Source of the DNA: Sphingomonas sp. CBMAI 2297
GTDB lineage: Bacteria > Pseudomonadota > Alphaproteobacteria > Sphingomonadales > Sphingomonadaceae
Reading direction: 5' to 3'
DNA length: 64,000 nt
Assembly: GCF_029870595.1 (NCBI RefSeq)
Contig: NZ_JAPDIR010000017.1
Coordinates: 1-64,000, forward strand
In this document: piece after piece, positions 51,500-58,858 of the stretch
Layout: each line of letters begins with the position of its first letter
Numbering within the stretch: the stretch's first letter is position 1
Program-made: the position numbers and the translations under genes
Notes under the pieces: generated by a model
Database searches by the model: none
What the model saw: the letters and a program-made list of their open reading frames with translations, nothing else
Told to the model about the DNA's origin: nothing

Positions 51500-52723
51500 A
51501 TGAAGAAGCTCGCAACCAGCCTCGGCCTGATCGCCGCCATCGCCACCTGCGGCATCACCGCGATCGGCATTGCCCAGGAGACGCCCCGTACCGACGAAGT
51601 GCGGCTCAACGAGATCCAGGTGATCGGCACCCACAACAGCTATGCGCAGGGCGTGGACCCGCAGCTGCTGGCGATGGTGGACGCCGCGCTCGGCCCGAAG
51701 CTGGCCGCCTTCGCCAAGGCCATGCCGGAGAAGATGAAGGCGGACTGGCAGGAATATCATCCCAATTTCACCAGCATGAGCGAGGGGCTGAACTATCGCT
51801 ACACCACGCTGACGGACCAGCTCGATGCCGGGATGCGCAGCCTCGAGATCGACATCAACAACGACCCCCAGGGCGGGCGCTATGCCCGCCCCGCCGGCCT
51901 CGCTGCGCTGCGCGCCAAGGGCGTGAAGGACAGCCAGATGCTGCCCTATGACGCCACCGACATGGAAAAGCCGGGCCTGAAGGTGTTCCATGTCGCCGAT
52001 CTCGACGTGCGCTCCAGCTGCAACCTGTTCACCCGCTGCCTGAAGCAGTTGCGCGCCTGGTCGGATGCCCATCCGGACCACGCCCCGATCTTCATCCTGG
52101 TCGAGGCGAAGAGCGATGCGCTGCCGGTGTTTCCGAACTCGACACCGCCGCTCGCCTTTGATCGCGCCGCATTCGACGAGATGGACCAGTCGATCTTCCG
52201 CGAGATCGGTCGCGACAGGCTGGTGATCCCCGACGACGTCCGCGGCCGCCATCCCACCCTCGAAGCGGGCGTGCTGGCCCATAACTGGCCGACGCTCGCC
52301 AAGTCGCGGGGCAAGTTCGTCTTCCTGCTGCTGACCGCGATGGATCCCCAGGCGCTGGCCGCCTATCATGCGGGCCGCGAGAATCTGGAAGGGCGCGCGG
52401 CGTTCCTGCGCGCCACGCCGGGGCAGAGCTATGCCGCGTTCCTCCTGCTCGACAATGCCAATGTCCGCGCCCGGGAGATTCCGGAGCGGGTGAAGCAGGG
52501 CTATCTCGTCCGCGCCCGCGCCGATATCGAGACATATGAGGCAAAGGCGAACGACCTCAGCCGCGCCAACCAGGCCTTTGCCAGCGGCGCGCAGATCGTC
52601 TCGACCGACTTCTACAAGCCGGGCAACGCCTATGGGACCGACTATGTCGTGCGGCTGCCGGGCGGCGGCGAGGCGCGCTGCAATCCGGTCAACGCCCCCA
52701 GGGCCTGCCGGCTGAAGCGCTGA
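51500..52723 (+). CDS. Secreted Ca2+-dependent phosphoinositide-specific phospholipase C-like enzyme
   Basis: A 407-residue exported protein (signal ends IGIAQE) of the bacterial Ca2+-dependent PI-PLC group. The TIM-barrel motifs are VIGTHNSYAQ with the first catalytic His (H45), LDAGMRSLEIDINND with Ca2+-binding acids, GLKVFHVADLD with the second His, and FILVEAKSDALP. Such enzymes cleave the phosphodiester of phosphatidylinositol-like lipids. It sits 70 bp after a TonB receptor and probably acts in the periplasm or outside the cell. The actual lipid or phosphodiester substrate is unknown. Confidence 0.85.
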   Translation: MKKLATSLGLIAAIATCGITAIGIAQETPRTDEVRLNEIQVIGTHNSYAQGVDPQLLAMVDAALGPKLAAFAKAMPEKMKADWQEYHPNFTSMSEGLNYRYTTLTDQLDAGMRSLEIDINNDPQGGRYARPAGLAALRAKGVKDSQMLPYDATDMEKPGLKVFHVADLDVRSSCNLFTRCLKQLRAWSDAHPDHAPIFILVEAKSDALPVFPNSTPPLAFDRAAFDEMDQSIFREIGRDRLVIPDDVRGRHPTLEAGVLAHNWPTLAKSRGKFVFLLLTAMDPQALAAYHAGRENLEGRAAFLRATPGQSYAAFLLLDNANVRAREIPERVKQGYLVRARADIETYEAKANDLSRANQAFASGAQIVSTDFYKPGNAYGTDYVVRLPGGGEARCNPVNAPRACRLKR

Positions 52724-52802
52724 CGATTATCTTCCGCGGAAAGAAGAAGGGGGACGAAGCGCCGCCGCGATGCGCGCCCGGCCCTGCATGCCGCCCGGCG
52801 CG

Positions 52803-53381
52803 CTAGCCCTTGCGCCGGGCATAGGCACGGCGCGCCTTGGAACGATTGCCGCAATCGCCCATGGAGCACCATCGCCGCGGCTTGCCGCGGCTCTCGTCGA
52901 GGAAGAGCCACCCGCAATCGCTGCCCGCGCACAGGCGCAGCCTGGCAACGCGGTCGCTGGCCAGCAGCGCCACGGCATCGCGCGCGACGATGCCGAGCAA
53001 TTGCGGCATGGCGCCCTGATGCTGGAATCGCCATGACAGGGATCCGCCGGACCAGATCGCATCCGGCGGAGGGCCCGAGGCCCACGCCATCACCGCATTC
53101 AGGTCGCCTTTCTCGGGCGCATCGCCGCGCGCCACCGCGACACCGATCCGGAAAATGGCCTCCCGAAGCTCGAGCGCCGGCCCGACCTCGGCCATTGCCG
53201 CCAGGAGATCGTCCATCTGGTCGGCATGGACCAGCTTCTGCTCCGCCGCCCAGTGCACCATGTCGCGCCAGCTTCCGAGCCGCTCGACCGGCCGGGCCGC
53301 CAGATGCCAGCCCGCCGTATTGGCGAACTCCAGCGACAGGCTGCCGCCGATCCCAGCCGAAACACGCGTTTGCTCTACCAT
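52803..53381 (-). CDS. CGNR zinc-finger protein with ABATE-type domain
   Basis: A 192-residue protein with an N-terminal ABATE-like stress-response domain (LSLEFANTAGWHL, LEFAN motif) and a C-terminal CGNR zinc finger (CAGSDCGWLFLDESRGKPRR, then WCSMGDCGNRSKARRAYARR) with four Cys ligands. These proteins are probable one-component transcription factors. It is divergent from a membrane-protein gene with 108 bp between, where an inverted repeat lies (53420-53437). It is convergent with the phospholipase gene. Confidence 0.88.
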   Translation of the reverse strand: MVEQTRVSAGIGGSLSLEFANTAGWHLAARPVERLGSWRDMVHWAAEQKLVHADQMDDLLAAMAEVGPALELREAIFRIGVAVARGDAPEKGDLNAVMAWASGPPPDAIWSGGSLSWRFQHQGAMPQLLGIVARDAVALLASDRVARLRLCAGSDCGWLFLDESRGKPRRWCSMGDCGNRSKARRAYARRKG

Positions 53382-53419
53382 TCTCCGTCTTTTCGCTTGC
53401 TGGCGGTATTTTCACAATA

Positions 53420-53437
53420 TAACCATATAGACGGTTA
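53420..53437. promoter_or_regulatory. Inverted-repeat operator candidate upstream of CGNR gene
   Basis: TAACC-ATATAGAC-GGTTA, an 18-bp dyad with 5-bp arms in an AT-rich patch 39 bp before the CGNR start and 53 bp before the divergent membrane-protein start. It could be the autoregulatory site of the CGNR protein or a TetR-type operator. Confidence 0.4.
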
Positions 53438-53489
53438 GAAAAGCCAGTCCCGATCGCAGGGGCACGGTGGCGCAGCTGGGGAGGTTGGC

Positions 53490-54764
53490 TTGTCGAGGCG
53501 GCTCGCGCTTTCATTCTGCATTCTGGTGGCGATCGTGCTGGGGCTTGTCGTCGCGGCGCTCGCAATCGGCGGCCGCCCCGATCCGGCCGGCCCGGCGATC
53601 ACCCTGGACGGAGCCTGGCGCTTCCATCCCGGCGATAATCCGAGTTGGGCCGATCCGCGGACCGACGATCGCGACTGGGATCGACTCGATCTCGTATCGC
53701 TGCCGAGCAATCGCGACGATGATGTCGGCCTGCCGGGGTGGCTTGCCGGCTGGCGCGCGCACGGCCATCCCGATCTCGAAGGCTATGGCTGGTATCGCCG
53801 GCGGATCGCCCTGCCGGCGCAGGGCGATCTGGCGCTGCTTGGGCCGACCATGGTCGATGACGGCTATGAGATGTTCTGGAACGGCCGGCCGATCGGCGGC
53901 ATCGGCAAGCTCGGCCCCAATCCGAGAGTCATCGGCGCCCGCCCCTTTCTGGTCGCACTTCCGCGGCTCGCCGATCAGCGGGCCGGCGTGCTGGCGATCC
54001 GGACGTTCATGCAGCCCGGCCTCGACCGCAACGGCATCAGCGGCGGGCTGAGGAGCGTTCCCACACTCACCACGGCGGCCTTTGGCGAGACATTGCACCG
54101 GGCGCAGTGGATGCGGACCATCGCCGGCTACATCGTCGAGGTCGCGATACCGGCAATGATGGTCCTGCTTGCCGGCATCGCGCTGGCAATTGCGCCGTCG
54201 ATCGCCCGGCCGGGCTTCGCGCGATGGCTGGCGATCGCCCTTGTCGCGACGGCCTGCCTTCGATTGGGCAATGCGATCGCGGCCTGGACCGACCTGCTCG
54301 ACGCGCCCACGCTCGACCGTCAGAATGCGGTCATCCTCTCACCACTCGCCATGCTTGCCTGGACCGCCGCCTGGAACGCGCATGCCGGGGGGCGCGGCCG
54401 GTCGATCGTCCTGGGTTGCGCCGTTGCCGCATGGGCCGCGCGCGTGGCCGGGGCGATCGCCCATTTGCCCGACCTGATCGCCATTGCGCGCCTGGCCTTT
54501 GCCATATTGTTCGCCGTCATCGCGGTGCGCATGGCCTTGCGTGGCGCACGCCGGCTGCCCGCCCTGGCGGCGATGGCGCTGATCGCGATCGCCCTGTTCG
54601 TCAGCGAGCTATCCCGGCTTGGCGCTCCAACCATCTGGTTTCCGTTCAATATTGGCGTCACCCTGAGCCAATATGCGTATGCGCTGTCGCTTCTTCTGCT
54701 CCCCTTTGCCTTACCCAGGGTCGACGCCCCGGGAGGATGCGCAGCGAGGAAAGGCCAAATATGA
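53490..54764 (+). CDS. Membrane protein with extracytoplasmic jelly-roll domain and 7TM-like region
   Basis: A 424-residue protein: an N-terminal TM or signal anchor (residues 6-28), then about 180 extracytoplasmic residues with the look of a GH2-type galactose-binding jelly roll (ITLDGAWRFHPGD, YGWYRRRIALP, YEMFWNGRPIGGIG), then about seven TM helices from residue 215 to the end. This layout recalls 7TMR-DISM sensors, but no kinase, cyclase or HTH output domain follows, so it stops after the membrane part. The start is a TTG with a strong GGGGAGG ribosome site. The function is unknown; sensing or transport with a partner is possible. Confidence 0.65.
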   Translation: MSRRLALSFCILVAIVLGLVVAALAIGGRPDPAGPAITLDGAWRFHPGDNPSWADPRTDDRDWDRLDLVSLPSNRDDDVGLPGWLAGWRAHGHPDLEGYGWYRRRIALPAQGDLALLGPTMVDDGYEMFWNGRPIGGIGKLGPNPRVIGARPFLVALPRLADQRAGVLAIRTFMQPGLDRNGISGGLRSVPTLTTAAFGETLHRAQWMRTIAGYIVEVAIPAMMVLLAGIALAIAPSIARPGFARWLAIALVATACLRLGNAIAAWTDLLDAPTLDRQNAVILSPLAMLAWTAAWNAHAGGRGRSIVLGCAVAAWAARVAGAIAHLPDLIAIARLAFAILFAVIAVRMALRGARRLPALAAMALIAIALFVSELSRLGAPTIWFPFNIGVTLSQYAYALSLLLLPFALPRVDAPGGCAARKGQI

Positions 54765-54821
54765 CCAGCGCAACCTCAATGGAATACGCGATTTTCTCAG
54801 ATAGATCCCGGACCCTATCGG

Positions 54822-54838
54822 TATTCAATATTTGAATA
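54822..54838. promoter_or_regulatory. Perfect AT-rich palindrome in the gap before the small secreted protein
   Basis: TATTCAA-TAT-TTGAATA, 7-bp perfect arms with a 3-bp centre, in the AT-rich 54765-54975 gap. It is 138 bp before the start of the small secreted protein gene. It could be an operator; no matching copy was seen elsewhere in the window. Confidence 0.4.
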
Positions 54839-54928
54839 TACAGAACTTACACAAATATACTTCCGAACAAACTCCGAACTGGCGCATGTTTCATTGTTTA
54901 CATGATGCACATGGGCGTAGATTGCGAA

Positions 54929-54946
54929 GGCAACTCTATAGTTGCC
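54929..54946 (+). promoter_or_regulatory. Small hairpin/palindrome in 5' region of secreted-protein gene
   Basis: GGCAACT-CTAT-AGTTGCC forms a perfect 7-bp stem with a 4-nt loop, 29 bp before the ATG at 54976 and just ahead of the CGGAGG ribosome site. It could be an operator over the promoter or an mRNA 5' hairpin. Confidence 0.4.
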
Positions 54947-54975
54947 GACATATATAGAGATAATCGGAGGATATC

Positions 54976-55389
54976 ATGAAAGGTTTACTCATAAAATCCA
55001 TAGCCTTGGCGAGCACTTCCATGATGGCGGCATCTCTGTCGCCTGCGCACGCGCAATGCATCGCACCCGCGACCATCAATGGCATCTGGAAGGCGAATGA
55101 TGGCGGCACCTATCGCCTCCGCGCCGTCGGCACCACCATCTGGTGGGTCGGAATGAGCGCCGATAACGGAAAATCCTGGACCCACGCGTTCAAGGGGACG
55201 CGGAGCGGCAACCTCATCAATGGAAGCTGGGCCGATGTTCGCGGGAATATCGGGGGCGCCGGAACACTCAAGCTGCAGATTTCCGGAACGACTTTCATGA
55301 AGAAGCTCAGCGGCACCGGCAGCGGCTTCGGCGGAAGCAGCTGGAGTCGGCCGTGCAACGACGTCCAAGGCAATCCGGTGCAGGAATAG
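54976..55389 (+). CDS. Small secreted protein of unknown function
   Basis: A 137-residue protein with a clear Sec signal (MKGLLIKSIALASTS to SPAHAQC, cleavage after about residue 26), giving a mature protein of about 110 residues. The mature part is Gly/Trp/Ser-rich and probably all-beta (IWKANDGGTYRLRAVGTTI, GNLINGSWADVRGNIGGAG). It contains two Cys, at the mature N-terminus and in SRPCNDV, which may form a disulfide. The ribosome site CGGAGG is strong. I do not recognise the family. It stands between unrelated genes, next to the effector island. Confidence 0.8.
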   Translation: MKGLLIKSIALASTSMMAASLSPAHAQCIAPATINGIWKANDGGTYRLRAVGTTIWWVGMSADNGKSWTHAFKGTRSGNLINGSWADVRGNIGGAGTLKLQISGTTFMKKLSGTGSGFGGSSWSRPCNDVQGNPVQE

Positions 55390-55476
55390 GCGATTTCCCG
55401 ATCGCCGATCAGCCCGTCCCCAATGGGGTGCGGCGGCAAATGCCCCTCACCCCTCGCCTGCCCGACCGCAGCGGCA

Positions 55477-55515
55477 ATTGAACGACGCCCGCCACATTGA
55501 TGTGACGGACGTCGC
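55477..55515. repeat. Hairpin repeat, copy A
   Basis: A 39-bp element beginning ATTGAACGACGCCC. Within it CGACG, CCG and CACAT pair with ATGTG, CGG and CGTCG around a TG loop, with A/C mismatches between the blocks. It is about 87% identical to copy B at 56946-56983 in the same direction. The two copies bracket the JAB-like effector gene, its downstream exported-protein gene and the fic fragment. Confidence 0.6.
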
Positions 55516-55545
55516 CCAGCTCGCCGGGCAGGTTCCCATGCAAGA

Positions 55546-55923
55546 TTACAACGGCCCCGTTCCGAAGAAGCGATGGACAACCTTTCCACGCTCTTCGCTG
55601 GACGGATCATCTGACACGCCGCTTACGGCGATGATGATTTCCCCACGCTCTTCGCATCCGGAGACAGCAAGACCCACGCTATGGGCCGTTGACAGGAAGC
55701 GCTTCAAATTCCCTTGCCGGGATGTGAGATCCACTTCCTTACCGTTCACCCGAGAGTATAATAGCTTCGAGACAAAACCGTCATTCTCTATGGAAATATT
55801 ATAATTATTTTGCGAGCAACTTGCCCTTAGTATCAATTCGAATTTTGGACTTCTTGGGCCGGGTATCACTATGTCCTGGGTTTGCGCGATTGGATTTGCG
55901 AGCATAAGCAGCATTTCGATCAT
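55546..55923 (-). CDS. Small exported protein, candidate immunity protein
   Basis: A 125-residue protein that follows the double-glycine effector gene by 13 bp, with its AGGGAG ribosome site overlapping that gene's stop. It has a short hydrophobic N-terminus (MIEMLLMLANPIAQTQ) that may be a Sec signal and two Cys (RASCSQNN, SGCEERG) that could form a disulfide. No family is recognised. Position directly behind a secreted effector, small size and probable periplasmic location are the usual marks of an immunity protein or effector partner, but nothing in the sequence proves this. Confidence 0.65.
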   Translation of the reverse strand: MIEMLLMLANPIAQTQDIVIPGPRSPKFELILRASCSQNNYNISIENDGFVSKLLYSRVNGKEVDLTSRQGNLKRFLSTAHSVGLAVSGCEERGEIIIAVSGVSDDPSSEERGKVVHRFFGTGPL

Positions 55924-55936
55924 GAGCCGGCTCCCT

Positions 55937-56791
55937 TTATCTGCACGGCCTGTCCGCCGCCAAATTCGACCTCACGCCAGGATTCGGATCGTTTCTTGGA
56001 TTCAGATGCCCATCCTTCAGGTTGAATTCCCTTAGAACGCCGTCCGGACCAAGAATATAGTGCGTGAACTGGTCTGCTGACGAAACAAACCGCGCATCCC
56101 TCCCCACAAGCTTATCGAAGTTGCCGTAATCCCCTGACCCACTGTTATGGGATGGGTATCTATTCTTCATGTCTTCGGAATTATCATAATCCACATCGGG
56201 GTGGTTATGGATAGCGGCCACGATTACAGCCCCTCCCTCCGATGTATATTTATAGGCAAGCTGCGGAGAGAACCCGGTTTGACCCGCAGCGATTGCACGG
56301 GCCTTGGCCTCCGCAACCGTCTCACCCCGCGCCAAGGCCGTCACACCATAGCTGCCATCCTGGTAGCGGACGATCAGCGCACCATATTCCCGCGCATTCC
56401 AATCGGGTTGCTGCTTGATCAAACCCTCCACGCCCCTCGCAATCTCATCCTCCTTCGCGTCTTGCTCGCAGGGCGAGTCCTGAGGGACGGGCGGCACGAC
56501 CCCGGCGCCACCACCTGGCGAGCCCCCATTCGAGGCGGACGGGATCCATCTCCAGCCACCCTGGCCGCCGGGGGCATAGGCACCGTCCTCGCCCGTGAAA
56601 TAGCTCGCGGGAGCGACCCAATACCAGAAGCCGCCACCGAAGCCGCCGCCGCCACCACCACCACCACCGCCGCCAGTGCTACCGAAGCCGCCTCCTTCAT
56701 AGATGGCTCCGGCCCTGTTGATCTGCGCGTCGTCGGTCGACCCGAAACCACCCGCGACAAGGTCCAACTCATAAGAACTGAGAACGCGCAT
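55937..56791 (-). CDS. Double-glycine-leader secreted protein with JAB/DUF4329-like domain (putative effector)
   Basis: A 284-residue protein. It starts with the leader MRVLSSYELDLVAGG (GG at 14-15), the signal for a C39-peptidase ABC exporter such as the one at 60112-62259. A glycine-rich linker follows, with 11 Gly in a row at 40-50. The C-terminal part (about 115-284) resembles JAB/MPN-type DUF4329 regions of polymorphic toxins: YGALIVRYQDGSYGV, then AAIHNHPDVDYD with HNHP at 195-198, and SGSGDYGNFD. Metal-ligand spacing does not exactly fit the standard JAMM rule, so activity is uncertain. The start at 56791 has GGGAG upstream; the longer frame to 56908 runs into a fic fragment and is rejected. 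Confidence 0.8.
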   Translation of the reverse strand: MRVLSSYELDLVAGGFGSTDDAQINRAGAIYEGGGFGSTGGGGGGGGGGGFGGGFWYWVAPASYFTGEDGAYAPGGQGGWRWIPSASNGGSPGGGAGVVPPVPQDSPCEQDAKEDEIARGVEGLIKQQPDWNAREYGALIVRYQDGSYGVTALARGETVAEAKARAIAAGQTGFSPQLAYKYTSEGGAVIVAAIHNHPDVDYDNSEDMKNRYPSHNSGSGDYGNFDKLVGRDARFVSSADQFTHYILGPDGVLREFNLKDGHLNPRNDPNPGVRSNLAADRPCR

Positions 56792-56819
56792 TCTGGAACT
56801 CCCAATCGGTTTGAGACGT

Positions 56820-56937
56820 GTTGCGACCCGAGTTTCTGCCTTGGATTTCGTGGGACAGGCGAAGCGCATCGACGAAGAGCGCCGCCAGCGGCTCCCATTC
56901 GCCGCCATAGAGCGCGCGCCTGAGCTTGATCAGGAAG
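56820..56937 (-). pseudogene. Fragment of fic 3' end (118-bp direct repeat, copy 1)
   Basis: These 118 bp match 57482-57599, inside the intact fic gene, at 116 of 118 positions. On the minus strand they still read FLIKLRRALYGGEWEPLAA and SHEIQGRNSGRN, the C-terminal segment of Fic. Outside the repeat the two loci have no evident match. The fragment ends 28 bp before the start of the JAB-like effector gene and begins just after hairpin copy B. It is a remnant left by duplication or recombination, not a gene. Confidence 0.9.
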
Positions 56938-56945
56938 TCATGGTC

Positions 56946-56983
56946 ATTGAACGACGCCCCCACATTAGTGCGACGGGCGTCGC
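56946..56983. repeat. Hairpin repeat, copy B
   Basis: A 38-bp element related to copy A (55477-55515) in the same direction. The arms CGACGCCC and GGGCGTCG form an exact 8-bp stem. It lies between the fic fragment and the small exported protein gene at 57021. No U-tract follows on either strand, so it looks more like a repeat than a standard terminator. Confidence 0.6.
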
Positions 56984-57020
56984 GTCAAGCTAGTACATTC
57001 TCAAGGCTATTAGCCCTGGC

Positions 57021-57455
57021 TCAGGACCCCGGCGTAAGGACCCCACTCAAGGAAGCCTTGATGCTTTCACAGGGAGGTCCCGCGTAATATTTCCAAGACT
57101 CCTGGTGGAACTTGTTGTCTTCTGCGGCCCGCCTGTAAACGAGCGTCCGAACGCCCGAAAACATCGCCACTTCCAACTGCGCGAACCACTGATCCCCGAT
57201 CTTGTATCCCTTATGGAACCTTATGGTGGGATACCCTCTTTCCTTGGCGCTCGGCGCATCGGTGCTCAGCAACGGACCGTCGGAATCGCCCAACTCACTG
57301 CGACTGAAGGCGCGCAGATGCTCCACGATCTCCGGAGGAAGATCGGCCAGGCGATTGGCGACCGCCGATGCGCGAACTTCCTCGGCGCAGGTTGGTGCCG
57401 GCAATGCCATAGGAGAGGCAATCACAGGCAAGAACAGATGGAATAGGATAGTCAT
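57021..57455 (-). CDS. Small exported protein coupled to fic
   Basis: A 144-residue protein with a Sec signal (MTILFHLFLPVIASPMALPAP). The mature part is about 120 residues with two Cys (PTCAEEV, GPPCESI) at its two ends, and is unlike known families (VEHLRAFSRSELGDSDGP, HKGYKIGDQWFAQLEVAMFS). The ATG overlaps the fic stop by 4 bp, so it is translated with fic. Export and size resemble the candidate immunity protein at 55546, but the two sequences are not alike. It may be a second orphan immunity or accessory protein of the island. Confidence 0.7.
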   Translation of the reverse strand: MTILFHLFLPVIASPMALPAPTCAEEVRASAVANRLADLPPEIVEHLRAFSRSELGDSDGPLLSTDAPSAKERGYPTIRFHKGYKIGDQWFAQLEVAMFSGVRTLVYRRAAEDNKFHQESWKYYAGPPCESIKASLSGVLTPGS

Positions 57456-58363
57456 GCCCTATCTCCCGTCACTAAATCACTGTTGCGACCCGAGTTTCCG
57501 CCTTGGATTTCGTGGGACAGGCGAAGCGCATCGACGAAGAACGCCGCCAGCGGCTCCCATTCGCCGCCATAGAGCGCGCGCCTGAGCTTGATCAGGAAGC
57601 CGCCCTCGCTGAGGGTCGTCAGCCGCGACAGCGGCAGGAAATGCCGCGATTGGCAGCCATGGCGCAAAATCAGGTTGAACAGGATCCGCGCCGTGCGCCC
57701 GTTTCCGTCGCGGAACGGGTGCGCATGTATGACGCCGGCATAGCCAACCATGGCGCAGAGCGCCGGATATCGCCCGATATGCCGGGCGGTGAAAGCCGCA
57801 AGCGCCCGCAGCAACGGCTCGCACAATTGCCAGGATGGAAACTCGATCACGTTCCCATCGGCATCGGGCCGGATGAAGACCGGCCCGGTGCGGAACGCAG
57901 TCGCGCCCCCTTTGACCGAGCGGTGAATGGAACGCAGGAGATCAAGAAAGGCATCGGCATCCGCCAGGCCGCCCGCAATGCCGCGGCGCTCGGCCCGTTC
58001 GACCGCCTCCCACTCCAGCAGGCTCTTCGAGAGCAGGGACTGGGGATCCGCACGCTCCGCTCCACGCACATAGACGCCCAACTCGTCGAACATGCCCGGA
58101 TAGCGTTGCTGCGTGAGATTCATGTTCCCCTGCTCGGCCAGCACCGCTCTCGTTATGGATTGCGCGTCGGAGGTGCAGAGCCCCGCGCCGATTTCGGTGA
58201 CACGGAAATTCGCAATCTGCAGATGGATCGAAGCAACCGGATCCGGCACGAACAACCTATCGGGCATGACCGTCGCCCGGCCCTTCAGCCGCGCAGTCAT
58301 TTCAGAACCGCGGGCACCAAGGTGCGCGACGGATTCAAGCACGGCATTGGCGCTGAAACGCAC
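57452..58363 (-). CDS. Fic family protein (probable AMPylase)
   Basis: A 303-residue Fic-domain protein with the complete catalytic loop HPFRDGNGRTAR at about residues 215-226, so AMP- or nucleotide-transfer activity should be possible. The N-terminal half has the Fic_N-like helical region (LTQQRYPGMFDELGVYVRG, SLLEWEAVERAERRGI). I do not find the canonical inhibitory motif [ST]xxxE[GN] N-terminally; near the C-terminus SHEIQGGN has the same shape but Gln for Glu. The start is a GTG at 58363. It is followed with ATGA overlap by an exported small protein. A 118-bp piece of its 3' end is repeated at 56820-56937. The role in the island is unknown. Confidence 0.85.
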   Translation of the reverse strand: MRFSANAVLESVAHLGARGSEMTARLKGRATVMPDRLFVPDPVASIHLQIANFRVTEIGAGLCTSDAQSITRAVLAEQGNMNLTQQRYPGMFDELGVYVRGAERADPQSLLSKSLLEWEAVERAERRGIAGGLADADAFLDLLRSIHRSVKGGATAFRTGPVFIRPDADGNVIEFPSWQLCEPLLRALAAFTARHIGRYPALCAMVGYAGVIHAHPFRDGNGRTARILFNLILRHGCQSRHFLPLSRLTTLSEGGFLIKLRRALYGGEWEPLAAFFVDALRLSHEIQGGNSGRNSDLVTGDRA

Positions 58364-58858
58364 GGCTCGGCCGACGACATGGCCAGGATTTCATTGTTAG
58401 AATTTTCCACTTCCACACCCATGGCGCGACATCCGGAACCACTATCGGCGCAGACCCGGCGGACCCAGCGAAACAATATCCGGATTTCCTGAAACGACGG
58501 GGCTCCGGCCCCTGATGACGAGCGCTCCGCCGACACTCCGCAATCATATCCGCGGGTTGAAAATATAGCCCACGCCGATCGACGATATATTACAGTATTA
58601 TGTTCATAAACTGCGAGATCGCCTTGCACATTTCAAATATGCGACAAATTATTTGTGTAGTTATTGTTACATATTACTCCGAATTGGAGCGATTGATTAT
58701 CTCCATCCATCACCCCGGAAACCATTAGCTTCGTGTTGACATCCAATCTCGCCCTACACTATCCGCCCCTTCCGAGGAAACTGTTTTTATCCTTGAAAAT
58801 CTATTTATCGCCGTGCGCCTGACCTCGGCCGCACGCCGTGGAGTTGCGCGAGCAGAAC
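58364..58858. promoter_or_regulatory. AT-rich divergent control region between fic and the exporter operon
   Basis: This 495-bp gap holds no convincing gene. A minus-strand ORF at 58297-58629 overlaps the fic start and has no recognisable features. The stretch 58560-58830 is clearly more AT-rich than the flanking genes. A perfect TTGACA occurs at 58736-58741 on the plus strand, and a 13-bp palindrome ACAAAT-T-ATTTGT at 58644-58656. The region probably carries the promoters for both directions; no clean -10 box could be fixed. Confidence 0.5.

Noticed and set aside
58297..58629. Minus-strand 110-codon ORF overlapping the fic start
   Set aside because: No export signal, no domain, Ser/Arg/Cys-rich; probably non-coding control DNA upstream of fic.
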